Source: Prolixibacteraceae bacterium
Lineage (GTDB): Bacteria > Bacteroidota > Bacteroidia > Bacteroidales > Prolixibacteraceae
Direction of reading: 5' to 3'
Assembly (NCBI GenBank): GCA_019163175.1
Contig: JAFLKN010000033.1
Span: forward strand, 1-64,000
Length of the DNA: 64,000 bases
A program made the position numbers and the translations under genes. Below are positions 18,209 through 27,525 of the stretch, piece by piece. The notes under the pieces were generated by a model. That model was not told where the DNA came from. It did no database searches and saw only the letters and a list, made by a program, of their open reading frames with translations. Each line of letters starts with the position of its first letter. Positions within the stretch are counted from its first letter, which is position 1.

Positions 18209-19699
18209 TTATTTAATGATCCACATTTCCGAATTGATGTCGTCGGTTTCGGCGCCAAACTGATTTTTCAATGCTGCCTTGTAATTATCAGCATTAGTTG
18301 TTCTTTCAGAACTTGGGTATTGCCAGCGTTTGGCAATTCGTCCGCTGTTGGCTGTACCAGCGCCGGTAAGGAATGTTGGCACGCCTGTTCTGCGGTAGTT
18401 GTTGTATGCTTCCCATCCCGAATTCTGGAAAAATGCCAGATATTTTTGAGTCAGAATCTGAGTTAATGCTGTAGCCGAAGTGGTGCTTAATTTCACAATG
18501 CTTTGTGCATAATAAGTGCTCCATTTGGTTTCTACATCGGTTACTCCATGGAAAGTCCATGAGGCTTTTATTCCTTTCGTGTAATAATCTTCTGCATTTC
18601 CGGCAACCCAACCACGATTAATAGCTTCTGCCATATTGAAACACAATTCGGAATAGCCAACCTGAATACAAGGTTCTCCCAGATATGAACTGTAGTATTT
18701 ACTTTTACTGATAGGCGAATATTCACCGTTCAACATTTTGGTTGACATATCATCGAGACTTTCACCTGAACTGGCTCCAACATAAGCTTCATAGTCGGCC
18801 GCAGTTAGCCCTGCTTTAATTTTGGCGAGAGCCGGATCGGCAACAATGAAAGTACGTGGATCTTTCAGTGATGCCAACGTATTCAGATAGGTTGCCGCCA
18901 TGTTGTTTCGAGTGGCTGTTTGCCCGTAGTTATCCTGATTGAGTGGGTATTTGTCAGTCGAACTGTTGTAGGTAAATTTCAGGTTATCATCAAGCGAAGA
19001 CATTACCGGATACTTGGTTGGATTGTTTACTATAGCGGCAAACAAAGCCTTAATATTAAGATCTGCATCTGCTTCTTTTTTGCTTAAACTAATCAAAACA
19101 CGCAGTTTGTAGGTATTCACCACTTTTTGCCATTTATTCAGATCGTTGTTGAGCATGAAATCGCCTGTAAGTGTACGATCGCCGCTGTTAATAATTGTCT
19201 GAAGTTCGGTGTTTGACTCTTCGAGCCAGGTTAGGGCCTGCTTAAATACCGCTTTTTGAGTATCATATTTTGGGGTAGTATTTTCTAGGCTTTTCAATGC
19301 ATCAGTCATTGGTACATCGCCGAGTTTCATACTCATATCGACAAAAAAGTAGGCTTTGAAAAATTTACCCAAAGCTGAATAGGCATTGATATCAGCCAAA
19401 CCAATCCGTTTGGCTTCCGAAATCATTTGGTTAACGTTTTTCAGCTGAGTATAGTTGAAACTCATGGTTGTCCAGTCGTATTCCTGATCGTCGTAATACG
19501 CATAGTTACTGCAATAAAATTGGTTCCAGCGCATTTCGTCGTTCCAGGGAGAATAGTAGGTGTTATAAAGAACATTGGTGAAAACCAGCGATGGGTGTAC
19601 ATTTCCGGGACGATTGGTATCTTTTTCCAATTCTTCGAATTTCTGGCATGACGACAATGCTACTGCCAGTACCATCATGAATATGATTATTTTTTTCAT
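18209..19699 (-). CDS. SusD/RagB-like outer-membrane lipoprotein
   Basis: Surface substrate-binding lipoprotein that works as the lid of the SusC transporter. 496 aa with a lipoprotein signal (lipobox LSSC, Cys18). It belongs to the shorter SusD-like branch with conserved NRPGNVHPSLVF and a helical TPR-like core. It lies 32 bp after susC, so they form a pair. SusCD pairs usually import glycans or peptides; this one lies inside an aminophosphonate catabolic cluster, so I infer that the ligand is a phosphonate-bearing glycan, lipid fragment or oligomer. Confidence 0.9.
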   Translation of the reverse strand: MKKIIIFMMVLAVALSSCQKFEELEKDTNRPGNVHPSLVFTNVLYNTYYSPWNDEMRWNQFYCSNYAYYDDQEYDWTTMSFNYTQLKNVNQMISEAKRIGLADINAYSALGKFFKAYFFVDMSMKLGDVPMTDALKSLENTTPKYDTQKAVFKQALTWLEESNTELQTIINSGDRTLTGDFMLNNDLNKWQKVVNTYKLRVLISLSKKEADADLNIKALFAAIVNNPTKYPVMSSLDDNLKFTYNSSTDKYPLNQDNYGQTATRNNMAATYLNTLASLKDPRTFIVADPALAKIKAGLTAADYEAYVGASSGESLDDMSTKMLNGEYSPISKSKYYSSYLGEPCIQVGYSELCFNMAEAINRGWVAGNAEDYYTKGIKASWTFHGVTDVETKWSTYYAQSIVKLSTTSATALTQILTQKYLAFFQNSGWEAYNNYRRTGVPTFLTGAGTANSGRIAKRWQYPSSERTTNADNYKAALKNQFGAETDDINSEMWIIK

Positions 19700-19731
19700 T
19701 TCTGTATGATTAAAATGATTTATGATTTTGA

Positions 19732-22700
19732 TTAGAAAGTGATATTCAGGTTAAACCCAAACCGTCTGGTCGTTGGGGTTTGTAGTCCCGACGAACCGTT
19801 CGTTCCAACATATTGCTCAATGTCGATATCGCTTCTTTCGGCAAAATATAACAGGTTACGGCCTACAAACGAGATATTGGCCTGCTTGATAAAGGTTTTT
19901 TGCAGAAACTTTTGCGGAAGATTGTAAGTCAATACCACTTCGCGAAGTTTCACAAACGTGCGGCTGATGGCATAAGCCGAATTAGTACCGTAAACGCGGC
20001 TAATGTAATCTTGCAGGAAGGTAGGCGTTGCGTTTGGCGCGTATTGTAATTTATCGTAGTTGGTAACGTTTCCGTCAACATCATAAACAATGGCTACTCC
20101 ATTACTTACTTTAACACCATCGCCAATGTATGATTTAATTCCTTTGGTATCGTTTATTCTGGCTTCGCCCATTTCGCCCAGTATAGTATTGATATGACGG
20201 CCTCCTTGATAAGTTTTTTGCTCCACATAGTCGAGGATTGTTCCGCCAAACCGGCCATCGAACTGAAATTTAAGGCTTACATTTTTGTATGAAAGCGTGT
20301 TGTTAATGGCTCCGGCCCAATCGGAATTGGCATTGCCAAGATATCGAGGAACCGAATTTCTGATCGGACGTCCACTAGCATCGTTAATTAACTGGCCATC
20401 GGTAGTGCGGACAAAGTCAGACCCGTACATTTTGTCCATGCGGTCGCCTACCTTAAGGTAGATATTCAGTTTTTCAACTCCGGGATAAATTTCTTTCAGG
20501 TATCGTTGATTGGTTGAGAAGTTAGCCGAAATGTCCCAGCTAAATCCATTGATGTTGTGCACCGGTGAACCTGAAACATTGATTTCGACACCTTTTCTCT
20601 GAACTTTAATCGCATTCACGAGAGCCGATGAATATCCGGTCGATTCTGAAATTGGCAATGAGTAGATTTTAGGGCCATCGATGCTCGAAAAATAAGTCAC
20701 ATCGAAGCGGAGTTTGTTTTCGAAAAGGCCAACATCTGTACCCACTTCCCAAGCCGAGCTTGATTCTGGTTTCAGCTCAGGATTCGTAATGGTGTTGGTA
20801 AAGGCGGCGGCTGGTTTTCCCTGGATCAAGCCAGTGGAATATGATGCAGAGTTCTGATATGAAGGGCCATCGTAGGGTGAATAATAGTTGCCACCATAAC
20901 CAGGAACCCACAATTGGCCAATTGTGCTTGATGTTAAAGCGCCACCGACTTTAGCATACGAACCCCTGACTTTCCATGATTTAACGTATGGGATGGTAAC
21001 CAATTTTGACATCTCGATACTGGTTGAAACCGAAGGATAGAAATACGTATTGTGGCTGGTTGGAAGTGTCGAGTTTTTATCAGCACGGCCAGTTAGTGAT
21101 AGAGTCAAAAAATCGTCGTAAGTAAGGTCGGCAGTGGCATAAGCACTCAACACTTGCATCGGAGCATAAAAGTTGTACGATTTAACTGGATTTTTAGAGT
21201 TATTTAGGTTATACCATCCCGGAACATTCATGTAATCAGTTGTAGCATAACTGCTTCTAAACGAGTATGAGCGAATGTTTCCCCCGGCTGTAGCATGCAA
21301 ACTAAGTTTTGGCACCACATAGCGGTCGTACGACAAAAGCACGTCGGTATTGTTTTCAAACAGGTTACGTTTGTCTTCGCGGTAATCTCCTTCGCCAGCT
21401 TCGCGGCCATAAGGGTGTGCCGAATAAGGAAGCTTTTCAGACCTGAACAAATCGTAGGTCGATATAGCAGTACGAGCCTGCAAACTTATGTAATTGTTGA
21501 ATTTGTATGATATGGTTGCATTTCCGGTAAGGTCATTTTTGTAATGCCCGCGCAACCATTCATACGACATGAAGTAAGGGTTGTGGTAACGTTGGTATTC
21601 GGCGTATATTGACTGTACGCCTTCTTTCCCTGGTTGCCAGTATTTGCGCATATCATCAATGTTCCAATCGGCACCACCCCATGCAATGATGTTGTAAATT
21701 ATACTGTTTGGACCATATTGAACATCAGGAACATTGGGGGTGTATTGGCGGCTGTATGCCATGTTTGAACTAATGCGAAGCTTCTTTGAAATATTATATC
21801 CACCGCTTAAATTAAAGTTAGTGATATTGAGCTTGGTGTTAGGGACAATACCTTTCTGGTAACTGTGCGAGGCAGAGAACCGAAGATCGTATTTGTCGCC
21901 ACTTGCTGAAAGAGCAAGACTATTGTTCGAAAGGAGTCCGTTTTCAAGAAAACGTTTTAGGTTATCTTTACCGCGTGCAACATAAGGTGTTGGCTTTATA
22001 TTGCCTTCATAGGTTTTACCGTCAGCAAACGTAGTAGTGTACTTTGTTCCTGGTGTATATTGCCCATCATACTGAGGTATTAGTTGTCCTTCAAACCTTG
22101 GGCCCCAAACGTCGTAGTCGCCATCATTCAAACCGTTTCCCTTTCCGTCAGCAAATGCATATTTCCCGTGGTCGCCGGGGCCATATTCATCCTGAACTTC
22201 AGGAATGGCCAAAAACCCACTTTCTACCATAGAGCTTGAATTAAAGTCAACAGTAAACCCGCGTTTATCAGTGGTTCCGCGTTTGGTAGTAATCTGGATG
22301 GCACCGTATTGACCCCTCGATCCATATAATGCAGCAGCAGTAGGGCCTTTTAGCACGGTATAGCTTTCAATATCATCGGGGTTGATGTTCCAGGTATCAG
22401 TCTGCACCGGAACCCCATCGACCACATAAAGTGGAGTAGCTCCACGAAGTAAAACCGAAGGTGCGCCAAGTATTTCGGAAGAAGCGCCAATAGTCAATCC
22501 AGCTATTTTCCCGGTAAGTGAATTAATGGCATTGGGTTCTCTGGCTTTTACCAGTTCGGCGCCTTTCACGTCCTGAACAGCGAAGCCGATGGTGCTTTTC
22601 ACCTTTTCGATTCCAAGTGCAGTAACAATAACTTCTTTAATCTCCTGTTTCGAATCTTCTAAAATAATGGTGATAACTTTTTGATTACCAACAGAAACTT

Positions 22701-22938
22701 CAACAGTTTCGAACCCAATATAAGAAGCTACCAAAATGTCCTTCGGCTCAGCCTGTAAAACAAAATGCCCCTTATCATCCGATAGGGTTCCAATGGTGGT
22801 TCCTTTAACCAGAATGGTTGCACTTGGCAAGCTTTCTCCATTGCTGGTCTTAACCGTTCCTTCAATATTTGCCTTTTGGGCAAATACAGTTGCCCCAATC
22901 AGGAGGAACGTGATTAGTAAAAAGATTTGTTTTTGCAT
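19732..22938 (-). CDS. SusC/RagA-family TonB-linked outer membrane transporter
   Basis: 1068 aa. Signal peptide about 1-20, CarboxypepD_reg-like domain (about 24-105), plug (about 110-225) containing LVKAREPNAINSLTGKIAGL and NPDDIESYTVLKGPTAAALYGSRG (both SusC hallmarks), and a large barrel ending RRFGFNLNITF with terminal Phe. It forms the transport half of the SusCD pair. The unknown 179-aa exported protein is 112 bp upstream and pbfA beyond it, on the same strand. The substrate is inferred from the phosphonate context only. Confidence 0.93.
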   Translation of the reverse strand: MQKQIFLLITFLLIGATVFAQKANIEGTVKTSNGESLPSATILVKGTTIGTLSDDKGHFVLQAEPKDILVASYIGFETVEVSVGNQKVITIILEDSKQEIKEVIVTALGIEKVKSTIGFAVQDVKGAELVKAREPNAINSLTGKIAGLTIGASSEILGAPSVLLRGATPLYVVDGVPVQTDTWNINPDDIESYTVLKGPTAAALYGSRGQYGAIQITTKRGTTDKRGFTVDFNSSSMVESGFLAIPEVQDEYGPGDHGKYAFADGKGNGLNDGDYDVWGPRFEGQLIPQYDGQYTPGTKYTTTFADGKTYEGNIKPTPYVARGKDNLKRFLENGLLSNNSLALSASGDKYDLRFSASHSYQKGIVPNTKLNITNFNLSGGYNISKKLRISSNMAYSRQYTPNVPDVQYGPNSIIYNIIAWGGADWNIDDMRKYWQPGKEGVQSIYAEYQRYHNPYFMSYEWLRGHYKNDLTGNATISYKFNNYISLQARTAISTYDLFRSEKLPYSAHPYGREAGEGDYREDKRNLFENNTDVLLSYDRYVVPKLSLHATAGGNIRSYSFRSSYATTDYMNVPGWYNLNNSKNPVKSYNFYAPMQVLSAYATADLTYDDFLTLSLTGRADKNSTLPTSHNTYFYPSVSTSIEMSKLVTIPYVKSWKVRGSYAKVGGALTSSTIGQLWVPGYGGNYYSPYDGPSYQNSASYSTGLIQGKPAAAFTNTITNPELKPESSSAWEVGTDVGLFENKLRFDVTYFSSIDGPKIYSLPISESTGYSSALVNAIKVQRKGVEINVSGSPVHNINGFSWDISANFSTNQRYLKEIYPGVEKLNIYLKVGDRMDKMYGSDFVRTTDGQLINDASGRPIRNSVPRYLGNANSDWAGAINNTLSYKNVSLKFQFDGRFGGTILDYVEQKTYQGGRHINTILGEMGEARINDTKGIKSYIGDGVKVSNGVAIVYDVDGNVTNYDKLQYAPNATPTFLQDYISRVYGTNSAYAISRTFVKLREVVLTYNLPQKFLQKTFIKQANISFVGRNLLYFAERSDIDIEQYVGTNGSSGLQTPTTRRFGFNLNITF

Positions 22939-23050
22939 TTTAATGTGGTTAGAATTAATACTTTATTATGGACATAGAAATAGCTGTTTACAGCATTTGG
23001 CGCTGCAAATACAAGTAAAATCAATAATTATTTTTTTTGGGGGAGGGAAC

Positions 23051-23590
23051 TTAAAACACCAGCTTAACTCGTTTGGTAAACAAGTTTGTCAGTGAATTTA
23101 CGTCGTTGGTTTCGGCAATTGCTTTTTCAAACCCTTCAGTTTCAGCTGTAAGTACGTTGAAGGCAACATCTAAAACTTTGTTGAAATCTGATGATGCTGT
23201 TTCAGCAGAAATCTCTCCTTTTTTTACCGATTTTTTCAGGTGTTTTTCAATTTTTCTTACTGCATCATATATTGCAGGTTTACGAATCATGGTGCGGGTT
23301 TGCGGATTTCCCGGAACAATAGGTACTGCGTAGGTGTATTTTGATTCGAGCAAATACAATTTTTCGGAGACCGATTGCCCAAATGCATGTTCTCCGATCA
23401 TATCTTTGGATACTGAATTCAAATCAATGTCAGCAGACGATGCCCTGAACTCAAAGATTGGTAAGGTCGGAGCATTCGATTTTGCCGTTTTTGTGTCACT
23501 TGGGGAAGTCATTGCCAGTGCTTCCTGCGCTGTTATTTTCCCTACACTCAGTAGAAAAAAGATGGTTATTAAAGATAAAATTGCTTTCAT
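23051..23590 (-). CDS. Exported protein of unknown function in the phosphonate locus
   Basis: 179 aa from ATG at 23590 (a TTG 6 bp upstream is in frame but less likely). Signal peptide about 1-20 (ITAQ). The mature part begins with a polar stretch, then FEFRASSADIDLNSVSKD, YTYAVPIVPGNPQTRTMIRKPAIYDAVRKIEKHLKK, and a helical, Lys/Glu-rich C-terminal half. I recognise no domain. It is located between the SusCD pair and pbfA, all on one strand. A weak PhoB-box-like array lies upstream. Possibly a periplasmic helper of this locus; no function can be assigned. Confidence 0.7.
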   Translation of the reverse strand: MKAILSLITIFFLLSVGKITAQEALAMTSPSDTKTAKSNAPTLPIFEFRASSADIDLNSVSKDMIGEHAFGQSVSEKLYLLESKYTYAVPIVPGNPQTRTMIRKPAIYDAVRKIEKHLKKSVKKGEISAETASSDFNKVLDVAFNVLTAETEGFEKAIAETNDVNSLTNLFTKRVKLVF

Positions 23591-23612
23591 AATCAATGTG
23601 TTTTTATTGGTG

Positions 23613-23669
23613 CAAAATTGTTTTATAGTTATTTAACTTCGATTGAATAGAAATTAATCTTTGATTAAA
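23613..23669 (-). promoter_or_regulatory. Weak candidate PhoB box upstream of the exported unknown protein
   Basis: On the minus strand, TTTAA (23669), ATTAA (23658), TTCAA (23647) and TTAAA (23636) fall at 11-bp steps, followed after 11 nt by CAATTTTG (23620-23613), five of six matches to TAnnTTTG. The geometry fits the other arrays, but no half-site is the strong TGTAA and the region is very AT-rich, so chance is a real alternative. Confidence 0.3.
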
Positions 23670-23727
23670 CCTCGTTCTATTTCAATCCGTGAGATTAAAT
23701 TTCTATTGCATAATTTGCCAGTCGGCG

Positions 23728-25077
23728 TTATGAATATTTGGAAATGGCAGCCGTCAATATCGAAATAGAAGTCTGTAAATCTTCACGACTGATGGTAAGG
23801 GCTGGCGAAAGTTGAAGCACGTTTCCCTGCGAGACTTTAAAACTCAGCCCCTGTCGCATACATTCGTACATAATTTGTTCTGATTTCTTTTTCGCTTTTT
23901 TCTTTGTTTCCCGATCTTTCACGAGTTCAATACCCCACAGAAGTCCTATTCCGCGAATGTCACCGATGAGTTGAAATCGTTCTTTCAGTGCTGTTAACTC
24001 ATTTTGCATCCAAAGACTGTCACCAGCAACTTTTTGAAGAAGATTTTCTTTTTCGATGTAGTTGATAGTTGCCAAAGCCGCCACACTTCCCAACGGACTT
24101 TTTTCGTGGGTGTAATGCCCAAGTGAAATATCACCAGCAACGTTAAACCTGTCGCGTGTTACTATGGCTGCAAATGGAATAATGCCTCCTCCCAGTCCTT
24201 TGCCCAAACAAATTATATCTGGTTCGATGTCAAAATTTTCGAATGCAAACATTTTCCCGGTGCGGCCAAGTGCAATAGGAATTTCATCAAGGATAAGCAG
24301 AACTTTGTGCTTTGTACAAATTTCACGAACCCGTTTCCAATATGCTTTTGATGGAATTTGTACATCGGTATTTCGAATGGTTTCAATCAGAAAAGCTCCA
24401 ATGTCGCCTTCTTTTTCAATCACATATTCAAGGTAATCGGCATAGTTTAACTGATCTGCTTCGGTGTCGCCGAAAACTCCCCAATATGTGGTTGGCGGAG
24501 GGATGCAGATAACTCCAGGCATCATTGGTCCCATATGTTTTTTGAAGATGGCCTCTCCTCCAGCTGAAATGGCATCGAGTGAGGCTCCATGAAAAGAATC
24601 CCAATGCGAAACTATTTTGTGTTTCCGGGTAACAACCCTTGCCAGCTTCAAAGCGATGCCAATAACCGAAGTTCCACCTGGGGCAAATAAACTACGGTTG
24701 AGGTCACCCGGAAGCAGGTCTGCTAATTTTCGGGCTAACTCAACGGCAGGCTGATTGGTGTATCGGCGTGGCGAAAATGATAAACATTGCATCTGCTCAA
24801 TAATCTGACTGATCACAAAGTCATTCCCGTAACCAAGTTGATGAACATTATTTCCGTGAAAATCGAGGATCTTTCGTCCGGAAAGTGTATGTATTTCACT
24901 GCCTTTGCAGCTTGTAAGCACATCAAGACAAGGTGTTGACATCGACTGGTGCAGAAAATAGCGGGCATCGTCTTCAAGGATTTGTCGACTCTTCAAATCA
25001 GTTATTTCCTGATCCCATTTCTGACGCTCTTCCGAGAAATTGATATCGCCTTCTGTATTTGTTCCATCCTTTTTCAT
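23728..25077 (-). CDS. pbfA: Probable (R)-1-hydroxy-2-aminoethylphosphonate ammonia-lyase (PbfA-type PLP enzyme)
   Basis: 449 aa class III aminotransferase-fold enzyme. PbfA removes ammonia from (R)-1-hydroxy-2-aminoethylphosphonate to give phosphonoacetaldehyde, feeding PhnX. Features: FLHQSMSTPCLDVL, ILDFHGNNVHQLGYG, SFSPRRYTNQPAVELA, APGGTSVIGIALKLARV, WDSFHGASLDAISAGGEA, ILDEIPIALGRTG and the PLP lysine in CLGKGLGGG. I recognise this set from the PbfA group next to phnW/phnX. It could also be a related aminotransferase. I chose the ATG at 25077: the longer frame starts with TTG and overlaps the preceding gene by 46 bp, whereas this start leaves an 11-bp gap. Confidence 0.72.
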   Translation of the reverse strand: MKKDGTNTEGDINFSEERQKWDQEITDLKSRQILEDDARYFLHQSMSTPCLDVLTSCKGSEIHTLSGRKILDFHGNNVHQLGYGNDFVISQIIEQMQCLSFSPRRYTNQPAVELARKLADLLPGDLNRSLFAPGGTSVIGIALKLARVVTRKHKIVSHWDSFHGASLDAISAGGEAIFKKHMGPMMPGVICIPPPTTYWGVFGDTEADQLNYADYLEYVIEKEGDIGAFLIETIRNTDVQIPSKAYWKRVREICTKHKVLLILDEIPIALGRTGKMFAFENFDIEPDIICLGKGLGGGIIPFAAIVTRDRFNVAGDISLGHYTHEKSPLGSVAALATINYIEKENLLQKVAGDSLWMQNELTALKERFQLIGDIRGIGLLWGIELVKDRETKKKAKKKSEQIMYECMRQGLSFKVSQGNVLQLSPALTISREDLQTSISILTAAISKYS

Positions 25078-25088
25078 TTTCAACTTGC

Positions 25089-26180
25089 TTATGGCATATT
25101 TACATGTAGAATCGAATTCGATCCTGTGTAACAATTTCTGATAGTGAGTTCCTGATAGTCCATCAGATCAAGTGTCATTGTGATTGTTGATTCAGCCGGA
25201 ACAGTAGTTACTTGTCCCTTCATGTTCTCCACGATAAACGGAATAGCTGAAATATTGGTGATTTCATAAATTTCCCGATTCTTTCCATCTGTTTTCCCGG
25301 TTGGTTTTGCGGTTACCGAAGCTTTAAATATAGCTTCCAGAAATTCCTTCTTACCAGCCAGTTTGTTGTCGAACCAAGCCAAAGTGCGGTTTTCGAACAT
25401 TGCTTCCTGAATTGATTTCAGGCTGCGGTCTTTGGCAAAAACAAGTGTCACTGGGCGGTGATGACCGTTTTCAATGTCGAAGAAATGACTTGTTACATCG
25501 TGAATATCAGAATTACTAATTACTGCCAGTTTTTTATTCAGGCACCAGTCGAGTACAATAGGGTAAAATTCCTGTTCATTAAAAACTTCGATTCCATTAA
25601 TCAGACCCTTTTCAAACAATTCCTGGTGCATTGGCATCCACAAACAGGTGTCGGGTTGCTGTGCTTTCCATCCGGGGTGGTTCCACAGAATGAATGCACC
25701 TTGCTTTTTTGCAGCCAGCAATGCGTCAATCGGTTCTTTGGTGTCAATCGGGTTTACATCGTCGAGGAAGAGGGCGTTTAAATGGCCGGGAGGCATTTTG
25801 CGGGTCACCTCGCCAGCACGGATGAGTAGAATATTTTTCTCATTGGCTCGGTCGATTGCCATTTCGTAGGAAGCATTGTGGTCGCCTGTCACATATTTTT
25901 TCGATGGCTGATTTTCGATGTGGTCGGTAATGGCAATGGCATCCAAACCCTCTTCCCATGCCTCGTCAACACGAACTGTTGGCCAAACCACCCCATCCGA
26001 AAAAATGGTATGCATGTGAAAATCACATTTCAGAGTTTGATAACCTAAGATATTGGGCATCCTGATTTCTTTACGTACAGAGGTTTTTTGCATGTGTGGA
26101 AACTGAACATTGTTCAGATCTTGGGCAAAAGATTTCAAACCGAACAATAAGATAAATGCCAAAGTAATTTTTGTATTCAT
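25089..26180 (-). CDS. Exported PHP-domain metal-dependent phosphoesterase
   Basis: 363 aa from ATG at 26180 (signal peptide MNTKITLAFILLFGLKSFAQ); an upstream in-frame ATG at 26207 would overlap the preceding gene and spoil the signal. The PHP fold is shown by CDFHMHTIFSDG, EGLDAIAITDHIE, LIRAGEVTR, WNHPGW and VISNSDIHD, which supply the His/Asp/Glu metal ligands. The C-terminal ~90 residues form a small beta-rich domain. PHP enzymes hydrolyse phosphomono- and diesters. It is exported and lies between pbfA and another exported phosphoesterase, so release of phosphate or phosphonate heads from larger molecules is a sensible inference. Confidence 0.8.
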   Translation of the reverse strand: MNTKITLAFILLFGLKSFAQDLNNVQFPHMQKTSVRKEIRMPNILGYQTLKCDFHMHTIFSDGVVWPTVRVDEAWEEGLDAIAITDHIENQPSKKYVTGDHNASYEMAIDRANEKNILLIRAGEVTRKMPPGHLNALFLDDVNPIDTKEPIDALLAAKKQGAFILWNHPGWKAQQPDTCLWMPMHQELFEKGLINGIEVFNEQEFYPIVLDWCLNKKLAVISNSDIHDVTSHFFDIENGHHRPVTLVFAKDRSLKSIQEAMFENRTLAWFDNKLAGKKEFLEAIFKASVTAKPTGKTDGKNREIYEITNISAIPFIVENMKGQVTTVPAESTITMTLDLMDYQELTIRNCYTGSNSILHVNMP

Positions 26181-26190
26181 TTTATATTTT

Positions 26191-27192
26191 TTAGAGTGTA
26201 TTTTCATTCTCCTGAAGTGATTTTTTAAAGGCCTCCTGACGTATATTTATACTTTTCTGTTTCCAGTCGTAATGAATTAATTCTGAATGGAATGTACCAT
26301 CTTCGTTTAGATCGATAACGGCGTACATTGGTGGAAATTCCTGATATTTTCCCTGCCACCAGGCACCGCAGGCTGCTCCGTTACAATGATAGTCGATACC
26401 CAGATAACTGGTTTTTTCGGCCAGATGAACATGTCCGCTGATGGCAAGTTTAATGTTGGGATAAGCCGAAAACAAGTCTTTTATTTTTCGGGCATCAATG
26501 TGCATCCAGGCACCGGGAACCTGCCAGTTGCCCGACTTTTCGTTGTCGCCATCAAAAAATACTGAAGATGAAATGATTGGAATATGCGATACCACACAGA
26601 CCGGAGTTTTTGGCGAAGTATTCTTTAAATCTTTTTCCAGCCAGCTAAACTGTTCTTTGTCAAGCTTCGCAGTGTACGAATGATTTTCCTCATCGAAAAA
26701 AGAACTGTCGAGAAAAATAAAATGCCAGCCATTTTTGTTGATACTGTAATAACGGTTTGGGATTCCCAACTCATTTACAGCCCAGTTTTTCCCAAAAAGT
26801 GGATCTTTTTCCAGCTCTTTGTCTTTCAGGCTCCAGCCCCAAACATCGTGGTTACCAACACAACTGTAAAGGTCGTACTTTAGTTTCGACCGGTAATATT
26901 TTCGCCACGATTCCCATTGAGCAGCGGTTTCCTCTTTGCTGCGCTTCAGCGAATCCATGATGTTATCGCCGGTATTGATTACAAAATCAGGCTTGTCTTT
27001 CATGGTGTGAATCTCGTCCAGAAGTTGCTGCATTGCTTTTTCAGGAACTGCATCGGGATAAAGGTGCATATCGGTCAAGTGTACAAACCGTAACGACCTT
27101 TTATTCTTTCGCTTTTCAGTTTCGGTAGTATTGGCTAAAGCAACTCCAGTTATTCCTAGAAGTGATGTTGTGAGGAAGTTTCTTCTTTTCAT
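26191..27192 (-). CDS. Exported calcineurin-like metallophosphoesterase
   Basis: 333 aa beginning MKRRNFLTTSLLGITGVALA, a twin-arginine-like or Sec leader (RR pair without the full Tat motif). The binuclear metal motifs are in order: HLTDMHL, NTGDNIMDS, CVGNHDVWG, VVSHIPII and ISGHVHLAEKTS. The family hydrolyses phosphodiesters and monoesters. It is first of the group metallophosphoesterase, PHP, pbfA (10 bp to the PHP gene). In this setting it probably acts in the periplasm on phospho- or phosphono-esters entering through SusCD. Upstream at 27270-27277 is TAAGTTTG, a good -7 element. Confidence 0.85.
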   Translation of the reverse strand: MKRRNFLTTSLLGITGVALANTTETEKRKNKRSLRFVHLTDMHLYPDAVPEKAMQQLLDEIHTMKDKPDFVINTGDNIMDSLKRSKEETAAQWESWRKYYRSKLKYDLYSCVGNHDVWGWSLKDKELEKDPLFGKNWAVNELGIPNRYYSINKNGWHFIFLDSSFFDEENHSYTAKLDKEQFSWLEKDLKNTSPKTPVCVVSHIPIISSSVFFDGDNEKSGNWQVPGAWMHIDARKIKDLFSAYPNIKLAISGHVHLAEKTSYLGIDYHCNGAACGAWWQGKYQEFPPMYAVIDLNEDGTFHSELIHYDWKQKSINIRQEAFKKSLQENENTL

Positions 27193-27525
27193 TTTTTTGC
27201 TTGATTAACAAATTGCCGTTGTTGACTTGATGTGTTTTGGATGCAAACAAATGTTGCAGCAATTCAATCCAAACTTATAAATGACTATAGAAAGTTAAGT
27301 TAGGTGATTGTTACCAAAGTGGTGAACCTAAGTTATTAAACAGCTAAACAACGATTTCAAATCGTTGCAGATTAATTAAGTGGTGAAATGGAACTGAAAT
27401 AGCGAGAGTCGAATGACTAAATTATTTATTCTGTAATAGAATTGAATCTGTTTTATAATTTCAGTTATCTATCATCGTTTTTTAATTAATTGGTTATGTG
27501 GACACGTATGTTAATAAGGGGTGAG

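Noticed and set aside
22939-23050. Possible PhoB array directly upstream of susC
   Set aside because: No three 5-mers keep the 11-bp register, and the -7 candidate (TGTATTTG) lacks them at the set distance.
27432-27488. Possible PhoB array upstream of the PAP2 gene (TGTAA, TATAA)
   Set aside because: Only two of four register positions match and no TTTG follows at the expected distance.
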